This document shows positions 43,492 to 51,847 of a stretch of DNA of 64,000 nt, in pieces; position 1 is the first letter of the stretch; each line of letters starts with the position of its first letter. The notes beneath the pieces were generated by a model. The model did no database searches. It saw only the letters and a list, made by a program, of their open reading frames with translations, and had not been told where the DNA came from. This DNA comes from an uncultured Victivallales bacterium. Its GTDB lineage: Bacteria; Verrucomicrobiota; Lentisphaeria; Victivallales; UBA1829. A program made the translations under genes and the position numbers. The stretch lies in assembly GCA_944390795.1 (NCBI GenBank), contig CALXRI010000002.1:124001-188000 (forward strand), written 5' to 3'.

Positions 43492-44802
43492 ATGATTATG
43501 AACGGGCCGGTCCCGCCGGAAAGACAGGCGGCCTCCAAATACAACTACAAGATATTCGCCCTCATCAACGGCCTCTCCTACATGTGCCTCGGGGAAACCG
43601 TCATCATCCTGCTTGCGGTCCAGCTGGACTGCCGGGATTACATCATATCGGCTCTCGGCGCCATGCTCTATTTCGGCTTTCTTCTTCTGCCGCTCGGCAA
43701 AAACGTCACGGCACGGGTCGGCGCCGCCAGAAGCCAGGGGATTTTCTGGATTCTGCGCAACTTTTCTGCGCTTCTTGTGGCCGCTGCGACCCCCGTCAGC
43801 CTCTATGTCAGCCATTCTCTCGCGGTGATCATCCTTCTGACCGGCGCGTTTCTGTTTTACGGATTCCGCGCGGCGGGCGCGGTCATGGTGCAGCCCCTGC
43901 TCGGGGAAATGACCAACCGGAGCGACCGCTCGGCGTTCATCGCCCTGACGACCGCATTGTTTTACGTGACATGCGTGCTTGCCCTGGCGGTCATCAGCGT
44001 CGTGCTCCACTACACGCGCAGCGTCTGGGCTCTCACGGGGATCATCATTGTCGGCGCGATGTTCGGTTTCACCTCCTCGCATTTCATCAGCAGAATCGAC
44101 GAGACGGGGGCGATCCGGGATTCGGCCCGGAAACCGATTCTGGGAGAACTGCGGATTCTCTGGAAGGACCGGCCGCTGCGTCTGCTCCTCGCGGGCGGAT
44201 TCGTCATCAATCTGGCGGTCATCATGCTGATCCCGATCTCCATGCTGGCGCTGAAGCGCGGCTACGGCGTCAGCAACACCAACGCGCTGCTGTTCGCGCT
44301 GCTGCAGATGGCGGCCTCCGTGCTTCTATCCTACTTCATCGTCAAGGCGACGAGGAAACTCGGGCCGCGGCGCATCATGATCGTGACCTATCTGTTCATG
44401 CTGCTGATCGGACTGCTCTGGATGATCGCGCCGAACAGCTTTCACTGGCAGTATCTGGTTCTTCCGTTCATCCTCTGCGGGGGGACCTACGTCTCCATGA
44501 ACAACTCCATGACCCATTATTTTCTGCAGATCGTCGAAGAGGAACGGCGCGTGGCGGCCTCCATTCTGATCGCGGTCGTCACCGGTGCGGGAGCGGGCGT
44601 CGCGGGCATGTTCCTGGCGGGCGGACTCCTCGCCCTTGCGGAAAAACTGACGGACAGGCTGCAGACGCCGGATCCCTACAGGCTCTATTTCATTGCGGCG
44701 ACCATTCTTCTTCTGCCGGGCCTCTGCGTGCTTTCCAGCATGAAACCGCTTCCCGTGGAAAAACGCATGATTAAGAAAACATGGTTTGACTTTCTCTGGT
44801 GA
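43492..44802 (+). CDS. MFS-type membrane transporter
   Basis: This 436-residue protein has about twelve hydrophobic segments, and a charged segment near the middle (HFISRIDETGAIRDSARKP) separates the two six-helix halves. A basic loop (RKLGPRRIMI) between helices and the overall spread match major facilitator transporters. The substrate is unknown. A MurC-like ligase gene follows 49 bases later on the same strand, so it could be linked to envelope precursors, but that is only context. Confidence 0.85.
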   Translation: MIMNGPVPPERQAASKYNYKIFALINGLSYMCLGETVIILLAVQLDCRDYIISALGAMLYFGFLLLPLGKNVTARVGAARSQGIFWILRNFSALLVAAATPVSLYVSHSLAVIILLTGAFLFYGFRAAGAVMVQPLLGEMTNRSDRSAFIALTTALFYVTCVLALAVISVVLHYTRSVWALTGIIIVGAMFGFTSSHFISRIDETGAIRDSARKPILGELRILWKDRPLRLLLAGGFVINLAVIMLIPISMLALKRGYGVSNTNALLFALLQMAASVLLSYFIVKATRKLGPRRIMIVTYLFMLLIGLLWMIAPNSFHWQYLVLPFILCGGTYVSMNNSMTHYFLQIVEEERRVAASILIAVVTGAGAGVAGMFLAGGLLALAEKLTDRLQTPDPYRLYFIAATILLLPGLCVLSSMKPLPVEKRMIKKTWFDFLW

Positions 44803-44851
44803 TGACAGTAAATTCCGGAAAAAACATTTGACGGGAGCAAGGGGATACAAA

Positions 44852-46291
44852 ATGAAACAACTGCCGCGGAAACTTCACTTCGTCGGCGTCGGCGGCATCG
44901 GGATGAGCGGACTGGCGCAGATGGCGCGTTCCCTGGGACATGATGTGACGGGCAGCGACCGCGCCCTTCACGCGCCGGAAAACGCGGCGGTCTTTCAGGC
45001 TCTGTGCGCACAGGGCGTCCTTCTCTGCGAGCAGGACGGATCCGTCTACCAAGACTTCACGCCGGACGCGATCGTCTACTCCACAGCAATCGAAGAGGAC
45101 AATCCCGATTTCCGCCTGGCTCCGGAAAACACGGAACGGATCCACCGCTCCGTCGCGCTGGAACGCGCCATTGTGGAACTGCGCGCGCGGACTTCCTTCG
45201 CAGTCACGGGCACCTGCGGAAAAACCAGCGTCAGCGCATGGCTGGCCGAAGCGCTCGCGAATCTGGGGGAGGATCCCGGCGTCATCACGGGCGGCCTTGT
45301 CAACGCCTTCCGTTCCGGAACGCTGGCCGGCAATTACCGGAAAGGATCGGGAAAATATTTCGTGATCGAGGCGGACGAGAGCGACAAGAGCCTTCTGAAC
45401 TATCCGACCGACGGAGCCATGGTCCTGAATATCGGCACGGATCATTATCCGAAGGAGGAGCTGGCGCGCGTGTTCGGGGAGTTCGCCGGCGGCGCCGCGC
45501 GCATCGCCGTGCTGGAGGATCGCGCCTACCGGATCATCCGCGAATGCCGCGGGAAGGATTTCCTGCCGGAGAGACAGGAAAAGCTGCTCTTCAGCGCCGA
45601 CAGCAGCGCACCGGAACGGATCGACGGCATCCGCGTCATCCGCCTGAACCGTTTTTCCAGCACAAAGGACGGAGCGTATGCAGCGATGGACGGCCATGCG
45701 GAAATCCGTCTTCCCGCTCCCGGCTTCTACACGGCGGTCAACGCGCTGGCGGTCTACACGGCGCTTCTGACACTGGGATTCCCTCCGGCGGACGCAATCC
45801 GGAGCGTGGAATCCTTCCACGGGGTCTGGCGGAGATTCAATGCCGCCGGAACCAACAGCCGGGGCGCCCGGGTTTTTGACGATTACGCGCACAATGTGGA
45901 GAAAATTCTCTCCTGCATCGAGGCGGGACGGGAAGTGGCTGCGGGCCGCGTGATCGCGCTCTTCCAGCCGCACGGATACAAACCCTTCGGCTTCATGCGC
46001 GAAGAGCTGTTTTCCGCACTGGAAAAACATCTTGAAAAAGACGACCGATTCATTCTGATGCCGGTCTTCTACGCGGGCGGAAGCTCCAGCTTCTCTCCAA
46101 CGGCGGAGGAAGTCGCCGCGGAATACCGGAAAAAAACGGCATTCCCGGAACGCTATCTCGACTTCCCGGACCGGGAGTCCGCCGGACAGTATCTCCGCGA
46201 ACAGAGCGCACCGGGAGATGTGATCCTGGTCATGGGAGCCCGCGACAACTCACTCTCGAACTGGGCGCGCACGATCGTCCAGACAACCTGA
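44852..46291 (+). CDS. MurC-like Mur ligase, divergent
   Basis: This 479-residue protein has the Mur ligase order. An N-terminal Rossmann part (FVGVGGIGMSGLAQMA, TGSD) is followed by a P-loop at TGTCGKTS (residues 119-126) and VIEADESDKSLLNYP with NIGTDHY. Late FDDYAHNVEKI and FQPHGYKPFGF blocks follow. True MurC has GTHGKT and DDYGHHPTEI; here the P-loop His is Cys122 and the HH pair is changed. MurC adds L-Ala to UDP-MurNAc; these changes suggest a paralogue, such as a recycling enzyme of the Mpl type or one with another substrate. The ATG at 44852 has an AAGGGGA SD. Confidence 0.82.
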   Translation: MKQLPRKLHFVGVGGIGMSGLAQMARSLGHDVTGSDRALHAPENAAVFQALCAQGVLLCEQDGSVYQDFTPDAIVYSTAIEEDNPDFRLAPENTERIHRSVALERAIVELRARTSFAVTGTCGKTSVSAWLAEALANLGEDPGVITGGLVNAFRSGTLAGNYRKGSGKYFVIEADESDKSLLNYPTDGAMVLNIGTDHYPKEELARVFGEFAGGAARIAVLEDRAYRIIRECRGKDFLPERQEKLLFSADSSAPERIDGIRVIRLNRFSSTKDGAYAAMDGHAEIRLPAPGFYTAVNALAVYTALLTLGFPPADAIRSVESFHGVWRRFNAAGTNSRGARVFDDYAHNVEKILSCIEAGREVAAGRVIALFQPHGYKPFGFMREELFSALEKHLEKDDRFILMPVFYAGGSSSFSPTAEEVAAEYRKKTAFPERYLDFPDRESAGQYLREQSAPGDVILVMGARDNSLSNWARTIVQTT

Positions 46292-46304
46292 AAGGAACGC
46301 ATTC

Positions 46305-47093
46305 ATGAAATTTCTTCTGACGCTCAGTCTTCTGTGCGGCTTCACCGCCGCGCTCTTCGGTGCGGGCGAATGCCTGATCGTGACTTCGGACGGGAGGCGG
46401 ATCAGCACAAGTTCCGTCACGGCAAAACCCAACGGCGACCTCGAATATGTCTCCCCGGAAAACAGCGCGCTCCGGGTGCGCATTCCCAAGGGACGCTACC
46501 GCTACGCCTGGGTCCCGAAACCCGCGGACGTCACGGAGGCCGATGCGAAATACAAGGCGGGGGATTACAAGGGTGCGGCGGAACTCTATCTCAAGGCCTA
46601 TCTGAACTACCGCAATCTCGGCTGGGACATTTACTGCATGATGATGGAGGCCGACACGCTCGACAAGCTGGGCATGACCCGCGACGCCATCGCGAAGCTG
46701 GAAGGAATCCAAACAGCCCGCGTCCTCAATCCGGAACTCGAGAACGATTATCAGCGCGCAATGTTCCTGCTGGCCTCCCTGTACCGGAAGACGGACAACG
46801 CGGAGGGCGCCGAACAGCTTCTGAAGAAAGTCTCGCAGAGCCGCGACGGGGAACTCGCTGCCTCCGCATTCATGGCGAGAGCGGAAATTCTCGCGGAACG
46901 CGGCAACCGCAAGGACGCCGCAAATCTTTATTTCCAGACGGTCCTGCTGTTTCCGAAAAGCGGGAAACACCCGGAGGCGCTTTACCGCACCTACGAAAAT
47001 CTCAAGCTGCTGAACGACGCTCGCGCGGAAAAATTCGCGGAACGGCTCAGAACGGAATATCCGTCCGATCCGTTTGCAAAACGTTTGAAATAA
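46305..47093 (+). CDS. Exported TPR-containing protein
   Basis: This 262-residue protein has a signal peptide (MKFLLTLSLLCGFTAALFGAGE). After a short beta segment come several tetratricopeptide-like repeats from about residue 88 on (ADAKYKAGDYKGAAELYLKAY, ADTLDKLGMTRDAIAKLEGI, ASLYRKTDNAEGAEQLLKKV, AEILAERGNRKDAANLYFQTV), which mediate protein-protein contacts. The role is unknown. It starts 13 bases after the MurC-like stop, so they may be cotranscribed, suggesting a scaffold in the envelope. Confidence 0.8.
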   Translation: MKFLLTLSLLCGFTAALFGAGECLIVTSDGRRISTSSVTAKPNGDLEYVSPENSALRVRIPKGRYRYAWVPKPADVTEADAKYKAGDYKGAAELYLKAYLNYRNLGWDIYCMMMEADTLDKLGMTRDAIAKLEGIQTARVLNPELENDYQRAMFLLASLYRKTDNAEGAEQLLKKVSQSRDGELAASAFMARAEILAERGNRKDAANLYFQTVLLFPKSGKHPEALYRTYENLKLLNDARAEKFAERLRTEYPSDPFAKRLK

Positions 47094-47176
47094 CGCCATT
47101 GGCATGCTATTAGTACACGGCCGGGAGTCCGGTCTGCTTCATCATGATTTAATTTTACGGTTTGGTTCTGCAAAGT

Positions 47177-48142
47177 ATGGTTTTCAGGAAAATGATTTAC
47201 AACGAGCGGGAGATGCGGCTTCTGCGCATCGGGATTTTTTACGACGGCAATTACTTCTACCACGTCAGCAACTACTACTGTTACGGACATCCTCGCAAGT
47301 CGCGCCTCAGCATTCCCGGCATTCACGAATTCGTCAAGAAATACGTTGCGCTCCAGGAAAACATCCATCCGAAATTCTGTCAGATCGTCGACTGCCACTA
47401 TTTCCGCGGCCGCCTTCCCGCCATGGAGGCGAACGAACGGCAGATTCTTCTGAACGAGCGCATATTTGACGACATTCTGATGCGCGAGGGAATCGTGACG
47501 CACTATCTGCCGATGTCGCGCGGCGGAGAAAAAGGCGTGGACGTGTCGCTGGCGCTGGAGGCGCTGGAACTCACGATCTTCAAGAAATTCAATGTCGTGG
47601 TTCTGATCGCCAGCGACGGAGACTACGTTCCGCTCGTGCGCAAGCTGAACTCCCTCGGCACGCGCGTCATGGTGCTCGGCTGGGATTTCGAATACACGGA
47701 CGACAACGGCAATCAGCGCTACACCAGCACGTCCACCAAGCTTCTGAACGACGCGACCTATCCGATCCGGATGCACGACGTCATCAACGGCACGAAAAAA
47801 ATCCCGGAGGTCTGCCCCGACATGCTGTTCGTGAACCAGCAGTCTCCGGACAACCAGTATGAACCCGCCTCGGAAGAAAAACTTTACTTCCCGGATGAGA
47901 ACAGCGCGGATCCCGCGCAGCCTCCGCGCCTGCGCGGAAGGATCGTCCAGCTCCGGGGGGGGTACGGGTTCATCTCGACGGACATCCCGTCCAAGAATCT
48001 TTTCTTTTTCATAGAGGAACTGCGCAACTGCGATTTCAACGAGCTCCAGATCGGAGACCTGATGGAATATGAACCGGGAATGAACGACAGAGGAGAATGC
48101 TGCAAGAACATCACTCTGATTTCTCATGCGGCGCCGCGATGA
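47177..48142 (+). CDS. NYN-domain nuclease-like protein with cold-shock-like C-terminus
   Basis: This 321-residue protein has two parts. Residues about 15-205 are a NYN (PIN-like) domain with acidic residues in the right places: GIFYDGNYF (Asp23), GVDVSLALE (Asp122) and ASDGDYVPL (Asp147, Asp149). Residues about 253-315 (RGRIVQLRGGYGFISTD, NLFFFIEEL, LQIGDLMEYEP) look like a cold-shock/OB fold that binds single-stranded RNA or DNA. This suggests an RNA-targeting nuclease. The start is uncertain: ATGs at 47177 and 47192 and a TTG at 47162 are in frame, and none has a good SD. The C-terminus lies next to mlaE. Confidence 0.8.
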   Translation: MVFRKMIYNEREMRLLRIGIFYDGNYFYHVSNYYCYGHPRKSRLSIPGIHEFVKKYVALQENIHPKFCQIVDCHYFRGRLPAMEANERQILLNERIFDDILMREGIVTHYLPMSRGGEKGVDVSLALEALELTIFKKFNVVVLIASDGDYVPLVRKLNSLGTRVMVLGWDFEYTDDNGNQRYTSTSTKLLNDATYPIRMHDVINGTKKIPEVCPDMLFVNQQSPDNQYEPASEEKLYFPDENSADPAQPPRLRGRIVQLRGGYGFISTDIPSKNLFFFIEELRNCDFNELQIGDLMEYEPGMNDRGECCKNITLISHAAPR

Positions 48143-48143
48143 C

Positions 48144-48953
48144 ATGACCAGACGGAACAGCATACTGCTCCAGATCGGAGATGTTTCCTGCGTGATCTGG
48201 CAGGAGACGCTGAGCCTGATTCAATTTATCGGGGAGGCTGTTTCCGCATGCGCGGACGCCGTGCGCCGCCCCCGGAAAATCCGCTGGCGCGAAACGCTTT
48301 TTTATATGAACATGTGCGGATCGGACGGCCTGCCCATCACTGCCCTGATCTGTTTTCTCACCGGCATCATCCTCGGCTACCAGTGCGCCGTCCAGATGCA
48401 CAAATACGGGGCGGACGCATTTCTGCCCGGGCTTGTCGGCTGTTCGGTGGTGCGGGAACTCGGTCCGATGATGGTCGCCATCGTCGCGACAGGGCGCGCC
48501 GGATCGGCGTTCGCCGCGGAAATCGGCACCATGAAGGTTTCCGAGGAGATCGACGCGATGCGCACAATGGGATTTCTTCCCGAACGCTTTCTCGTGATTC
48601 CGAAACTCATCGCAATGACGCTGACGATCCCGATGCTGACAGTCATCGGAGACGTCATGGGAATTCTCGGCGGCATGATCGTGGGACACACGTCTCTGGG
48701 CATGCCGGTGCAGACCTATTATCAGCAGACAGTGGAATGGGTCGCTCCGGAATACTTTTTCGAAAGCATTTTCAAAAGCGTCGTTTTCGCAGTCGTCATC
48801 ACCCTGACCGGATGCTGGCGCGGCTTCCGTGCTGGCAATGACGCGATCGCCGTCGGGAAGGCGACCACCTCCGCCGTGGTGATCAGCATTCTCTTCATCA
48901 TCCTCTGCGACACCTTCCTCGCGCACGTGTTCAACACCATCTTCTTCGGGTGA
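48144..48953 (+). CDS. mlaE: Mla-type ABC transporter permease (MlaE/YrbE)
   Basis: This 269-residue membrane protein has the MlaE family layout. The cytoplasmic block VRELGPMMVAIVATGRAGSAFAAEIGTMKVSEEIDAMRTMG appears in pieces near residues 104-144, with hydrophobic segments around it, and the C-terminus has LTGCWRGFRAGNDAIAVGKATTSAVV. The family forms the permease that moves lipids between outer and inner membranes. It starts just after the NYN gene stop; an upstream in-frame ATG at 48126 overlaps that gene. It is followed by mlaF and mlaD. Confidence 0.93.
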   Translation: MTRRNSILLQIGDVSCVIWQETLSLIQFIGEAVSACADAVRRPRKIRWRETLFYMNMCGSDGLPITALICFLTGIILGYQCAVQMHKYGADAFLPGLVGCSVVRELGPMMVAIVATGRAGSAFAAEIGTMKVSEEIDAMRTMGFLPERFLVIPKLIAMTLTIPMLTVIGDVMGILGGMIVGHTSLGMPVQTYYQQTVEWVAPEYFFESIFKSVVFAVVITLTGCWRGFRAGNDAIAVGKATTSAVVISILFIILCDTFLAHVFNTIFFG

Positions 48954-48957
48954 CGCC

Positions 48958-49752
48958 ATGACGCAGAATGCCATTTCAGTGAAAAATCTCACCGCGGGAT
49001 ACGGCAGACGCATCGTTCTGGAAAACATCTCGTTCGACGTGCCGCCGGGACAGATTCTCACGATACTCGGGGGTTCCGGCTGCGGAAAAAGCACGCTTCT
49101 GAAGCACATGATCGGCCTCCGCACGCCGTTCGCGGGGGACATTCTGCTGCATGGAAAAAGCATTGTCAGCAGCACGGGAAACCGCAAGCGCGCGATCATG
49201 CGGCGGTTCGGCGTGGCCTATCAGGGCGGCGCATTGTTCCGTTCTCTCTCGCTTGCCGAAAACATCGCGCTTCCGATGGAGGAACATACGAAGATGTCGA
49301 AGGAGGAAATCCGGGAAAAGGTCCGGGAGAAACTCCGTCTTGTCAATCTGGACGGCTATCAGGACTGCATGCCGTCCGATCTCTCGGGAGGCATGGTGAA
49401 ACGCGCCGCCTTCGCACGTTCGCTGGCGCTCGACCCGGACATTCTGTTCTTCGACGAACCGTCCGCGGGGCTCGATCCGCTGAGTTCGGCAAGCCTCGAC
49501 CGCCTGATTCTGGACATCCGGGAGAAAACCGCCGCCACGATTGTCGTGGTGACACATGAACTGGAAAGCATCTTCACCATCGCGGACCGTGCCGTCATGC
49601 TCGATGCGGACACGAAATCCATCATCGCGGACGGTCCGCCGCTGGAACTAAAAAAACACTCCGCCAATCCGTTCGTCCGGCTCTTCCTGAACGCCGGACG
49701 CGACCCGGCGGCCCATTTACACGAAGGGAGCATTCATGCAGGATACCAATAA
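48958..49752 (+). CDS. mlaF: Mla-type ABC transporter ATP-binding protein
   Basis: This 264-residue ABC ATPase has Walker A GGSGCGKST (residues about 38-46), the Q-loop GVAYQGGALF, the signature LSGGMVKRAA, Walker B ILFFDEPSAGLDP and the switch THELES. The YQGGALF and LSGG-MVKR blocks are typical of MlaF/MkL proteins. It powers lipid transport with MlaE. The start is 4 bases after the mlaE stop, and its end overlaps mlaD by 17 bp. Confidence 0.95.
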   Translation: MTQNAISVKNLTAGYGRRIVLENISFDVPPGQILTILGGSGCGKSTLLKHMIGLRTPFAGDILLHGKSIVSSTGNRKRAIMRRFGVAYQGGALFRSLSLAENIALPMEEHTKMSKEEIREKVREKLRLVNLDGYQDCMPSDLSGGMVKRAAFARSLALDPDILFFDEPSAGLDPLSSASLDRLILDIREKTAATIVVVTHELESIFTIADRAVMLDADTKSIIADGPPLELKKHSANPFVRLFLNAGRDPAAHLHEGSIHAGYQ

Positions 49753-50731
49753 ATTCAAACTCGGGCTGTTCGTCACGATTTCGCTGTTTGTGTTCATCGC
49801 GGCAGTGCTTTCGATGGGGGTGTTCGATTCCCTGTTCAAATCCCGCGCCCACATGGCAACCTTTGTGGAAGAATCCGTGCAGGGGCTGAACAGCGGTTCC
49901 GCCGTCAAATTCCGAGGGGTCCCCATCGGCAGCATCAGCGACATCACGATCATCATGGAGAGCCGGACCGTCCGGATCGACATGGAAATCGATCTTTCCA
50001 AGTTCAAGACGACTCTTGGCAAGAACATCTTCACAACTCCAAGCATCCCGGCGCCGGAGTTCTACAAGTATCTGCATTCGGAAATTGACAAGGGACTCTG
50101 CTGCCGGATCGAACCGGACGGGATCACAGGAATCAAATATATCGAAATGGATTTCTTCAAGGATGTGGATGCCCGGCACGCCGGCCCGGAATTCCAGCCC
50201 GGGCTCCGGAACGGCATTTTCTTCATGCCTTCCACGCCGTCGCTGATGTCCAGCCTCCGCTTCAACATGACTGAAATTCTGGCGAACATCGCCACAATCG
50301 ACTTCAGGAAAATTTCAGAGGAAACCATCTCCCTTCTGGAGCGGGCGAACAAGACGCTGAATGATCCGCGGCTCGACAACCTGCTCAACGACGCGGAAAC
50401 CATTCTGAAGAAGGCCTCCGAGACAGTCGAAACACTGAACGGCACGCTCACACCCGAAAAACTTGATCTGACTCTCGCTGAGCTGGACAAGACAATCCGA
50501 AGCATCCGCCTTCTTTCCGACGGACTGGAAAAAACGCTTGCGACCTCAAAAATTCCGCAGACAACGGCCTCCATCCGCGAACTCTCCGATTCGTTCAGCA
50601 CGGGAGACTCCAGCATCAAAATGACGATCCTGAAACTGAATGAGGCGCTCGACGCCATGACCGATCTCATCCAGTATATCAACGACAACCCGTCGTCAGT
50701 GCTTCACGGAAAAGGACGGGCGAAGCAGTGA
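49736..50731 (+). CDS. mlaD: MCE/MlaD-family lipid-binding protein
   Basis: This 331-residue protein has a single N-terminal membrane helix (LGLFVTISLFVFIAAVLSMG), an MCE domain around residues 40-125 (FVEESVQGLNSGSAVKFRGVPIGSI and related strands), and a long C-terminal helical region with coiled-coil-like spacing (SLLERANKTLNDPRLDNLLNDAETILKKA in pieces). MCE proteins form rings that carry phospholipids across the periplasm. It completes an mlaE-mlaF-mlaD operon. No mlaC or mlaB gene is nearby, so the periplasmic carrier must be elsewhere or missing. Confidence 0.92.
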   Translation: MQDTNKFKLGLFVTISLFVFIAAVLSMGVFDSLFKSRAHMATFVEESVQGLNSGSAVKFRGVPIGSISDITIIMESRTVRIDMEIDLSKFKTTLGKNIFTTPSIPAPEFYKYLHSEIDKGLCCRIEPDGITGIKYIEMDFFKDVDARHAGPEFQPGLRNGIFFMPSTPSLMSSLRFNMTEILANIATIDFRKISEETISLLERANKTLNDPRLDNLLNDAETILKKASETVETLNGTLTPEKLDLTLAELDKTIRSIRLLSDGLEKTLATSKIPQTTASIRELSDSFSTGDSSIKMTILKLNEALDAMTDLIQYINDNPSSVLHGKGRAKQ

Positions 50732-50766
50732 CCCTCCGGAAAAAGGGAAGGAGCGCCCGCCGCACA

Positions 50767-50800
50767 CGGAGGCAAAGAATCCGGGATTTTTTTGCCTCCG
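50767..50800. other. Stem-loop after mlaD
   Basis: CGGAGGCAAA pairs exactly with TTTGCCTCCG (50767-50776 with 50791-50800). The T-run lies inside the loop and 3' arm rather than after the stem, so this is an atypical terminator or an RNA stability element at the end of the mla operon. Confidence 0.5.
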
Positions 50801-50816
50801 CATTCATAAAAAAACG

Positions 50817-50845
50817 TTGCAATTTCAACGGGGACGTGCTATATT
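50817..50845 (+). promoter_or_regulatory. Promoter of the etfBA-acyl-CoA dehydrogenase operon
   Basis: -35 TTGCAA (50817-50822) and -10 TATATT (50840-50845) are separated by 17 bp. The untranslated leader to etfB is about 100 bases and A-rich. Confidence 0.7.
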
Positions 50846-50948
50846 TGCGCCATATGTCCATGCCGGATGCTTGCAATCCGGAGGTGTTCTTTCATTGTTG
50901 ACGGCTACTTAACAATACAAACAATAACCAACAAACAAGGAGCAGCCA

Positions 50949-51842
50949 GTGCAGTATAAAATCATAGTGTTTGTGAAGCAGGTTCCGGACACGCAGAATG
51001 TCACGGGACAGGCTATGAAACCCGACGGCACTGTAAACCGCCAGGCTTTGCCGGCAATCTTCAACCCCGAGGATCTCAACGCCCTGGAGCTCGCGCTTCA
51101 GATCAAGGATCGCTACGACGCAAAAGTCGTCGTGGCCACGATGGGGCCGCCGAACGCGTCCAAGGTTCTCCGGGACGCACTCTGCATGGGCGCTGACGAG
51201 GCGATTCTCCTCACGGACCGCGCATTCGCCGGATCCGACACGCTGGCAACCAGTTATGCACTCAGCTGCTGCGCAAGAAAAATCGGAAATTTCGACTTGA
51301 TACTCTGCGGCAGGCAGGCAATCGACGGAGACACCGCACAGGTGGGTCCGCAGATTGCCGAAAAACTCGCCATCCCGCAGATTTCCTATGTGGAGCAGGT
51401 TCTGGAGCTCAAGGACCGCACGATCCGCGCAAAACGCGCAATTGAAGGCGGCTACGAGATTCTCGAATCCCCCCTCCCCGTCCTCCTGACCGTCATCGAC
51501 GCCAACGAACCGCGTCCGCAGAATGCCAAACGCATCATGAAGTACAAAAAGGCGAAAACCCGTTCGGAATTCGCGGCGGCCCAGGGCAGCACCTATGCGG
51601 AGTCGGGGCAGATGGCCGAATTCGAAAAGGTCTACGGGGACAAAGGCCTTCTCATTCAGGAATGGACCGCCGCGGAAACCGGAGCGGACCTGAAGCGCTG
51701 CGGACTGGCGGGCTCTCCCACCAAGGTCAAACAGATCATGAGCGTCGTGCTCACCGCGAGCGACTTCAAAAAGATCGAGCCCACCGAGGCCGGCATCTCC
51801 AATTTCATACATGAACTTATCGAAGACCACACACTGGGGTGA
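50949..51842 (+). CDS. etfB: Electron-transfer flavoprotein beta subunit (second copy)
   Basis: This 297-residue EtfB begins with a GTG at 50949 that has a good SD (AAGGAG). Family blocks are IIVFVKQVPDTQNVTG, VATMGPPNASKVLRDALCMGADEAILLTDRA and LILCGRQAIDGDTAQVGPQIAE. The TMGPPNA and DGDTAQVG segments are typical of the bifurcating Etf group. It is the first gene of an operon with etfA and an acyl-CoA dehydrogenase and differs from the etfB of the lactate cluster, as its longer C-terminus shows. Confidence 0.93.
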   Translation: MQYKIIVFVKQVPDTQNVTGQAMKPDGTVNRQALPAIFNPEDLNALELALQIKDRYDAKVVVATMGPPNASKVLRDALCMGADEAILLTDRAFAGSDTLATSYALSCCARKIGNFDLILCGRQAIDGDTAQVGPQIAEKLAIPQISYVEQVLELKDRTIRAKRAIEGGYEILESPLPVLLTVIDANEPRPQNAKRIMKYKKAKTRSEFAAAQGSTYAESGQMAEFEKVYGDKGLLIQEWTAAETGADLKRCGLAGSPTKVKQIMSVVLTASDFKKIEPTEAGISNFIHELIEDHTLG

Positions 51843-51847
51843 GCAAC

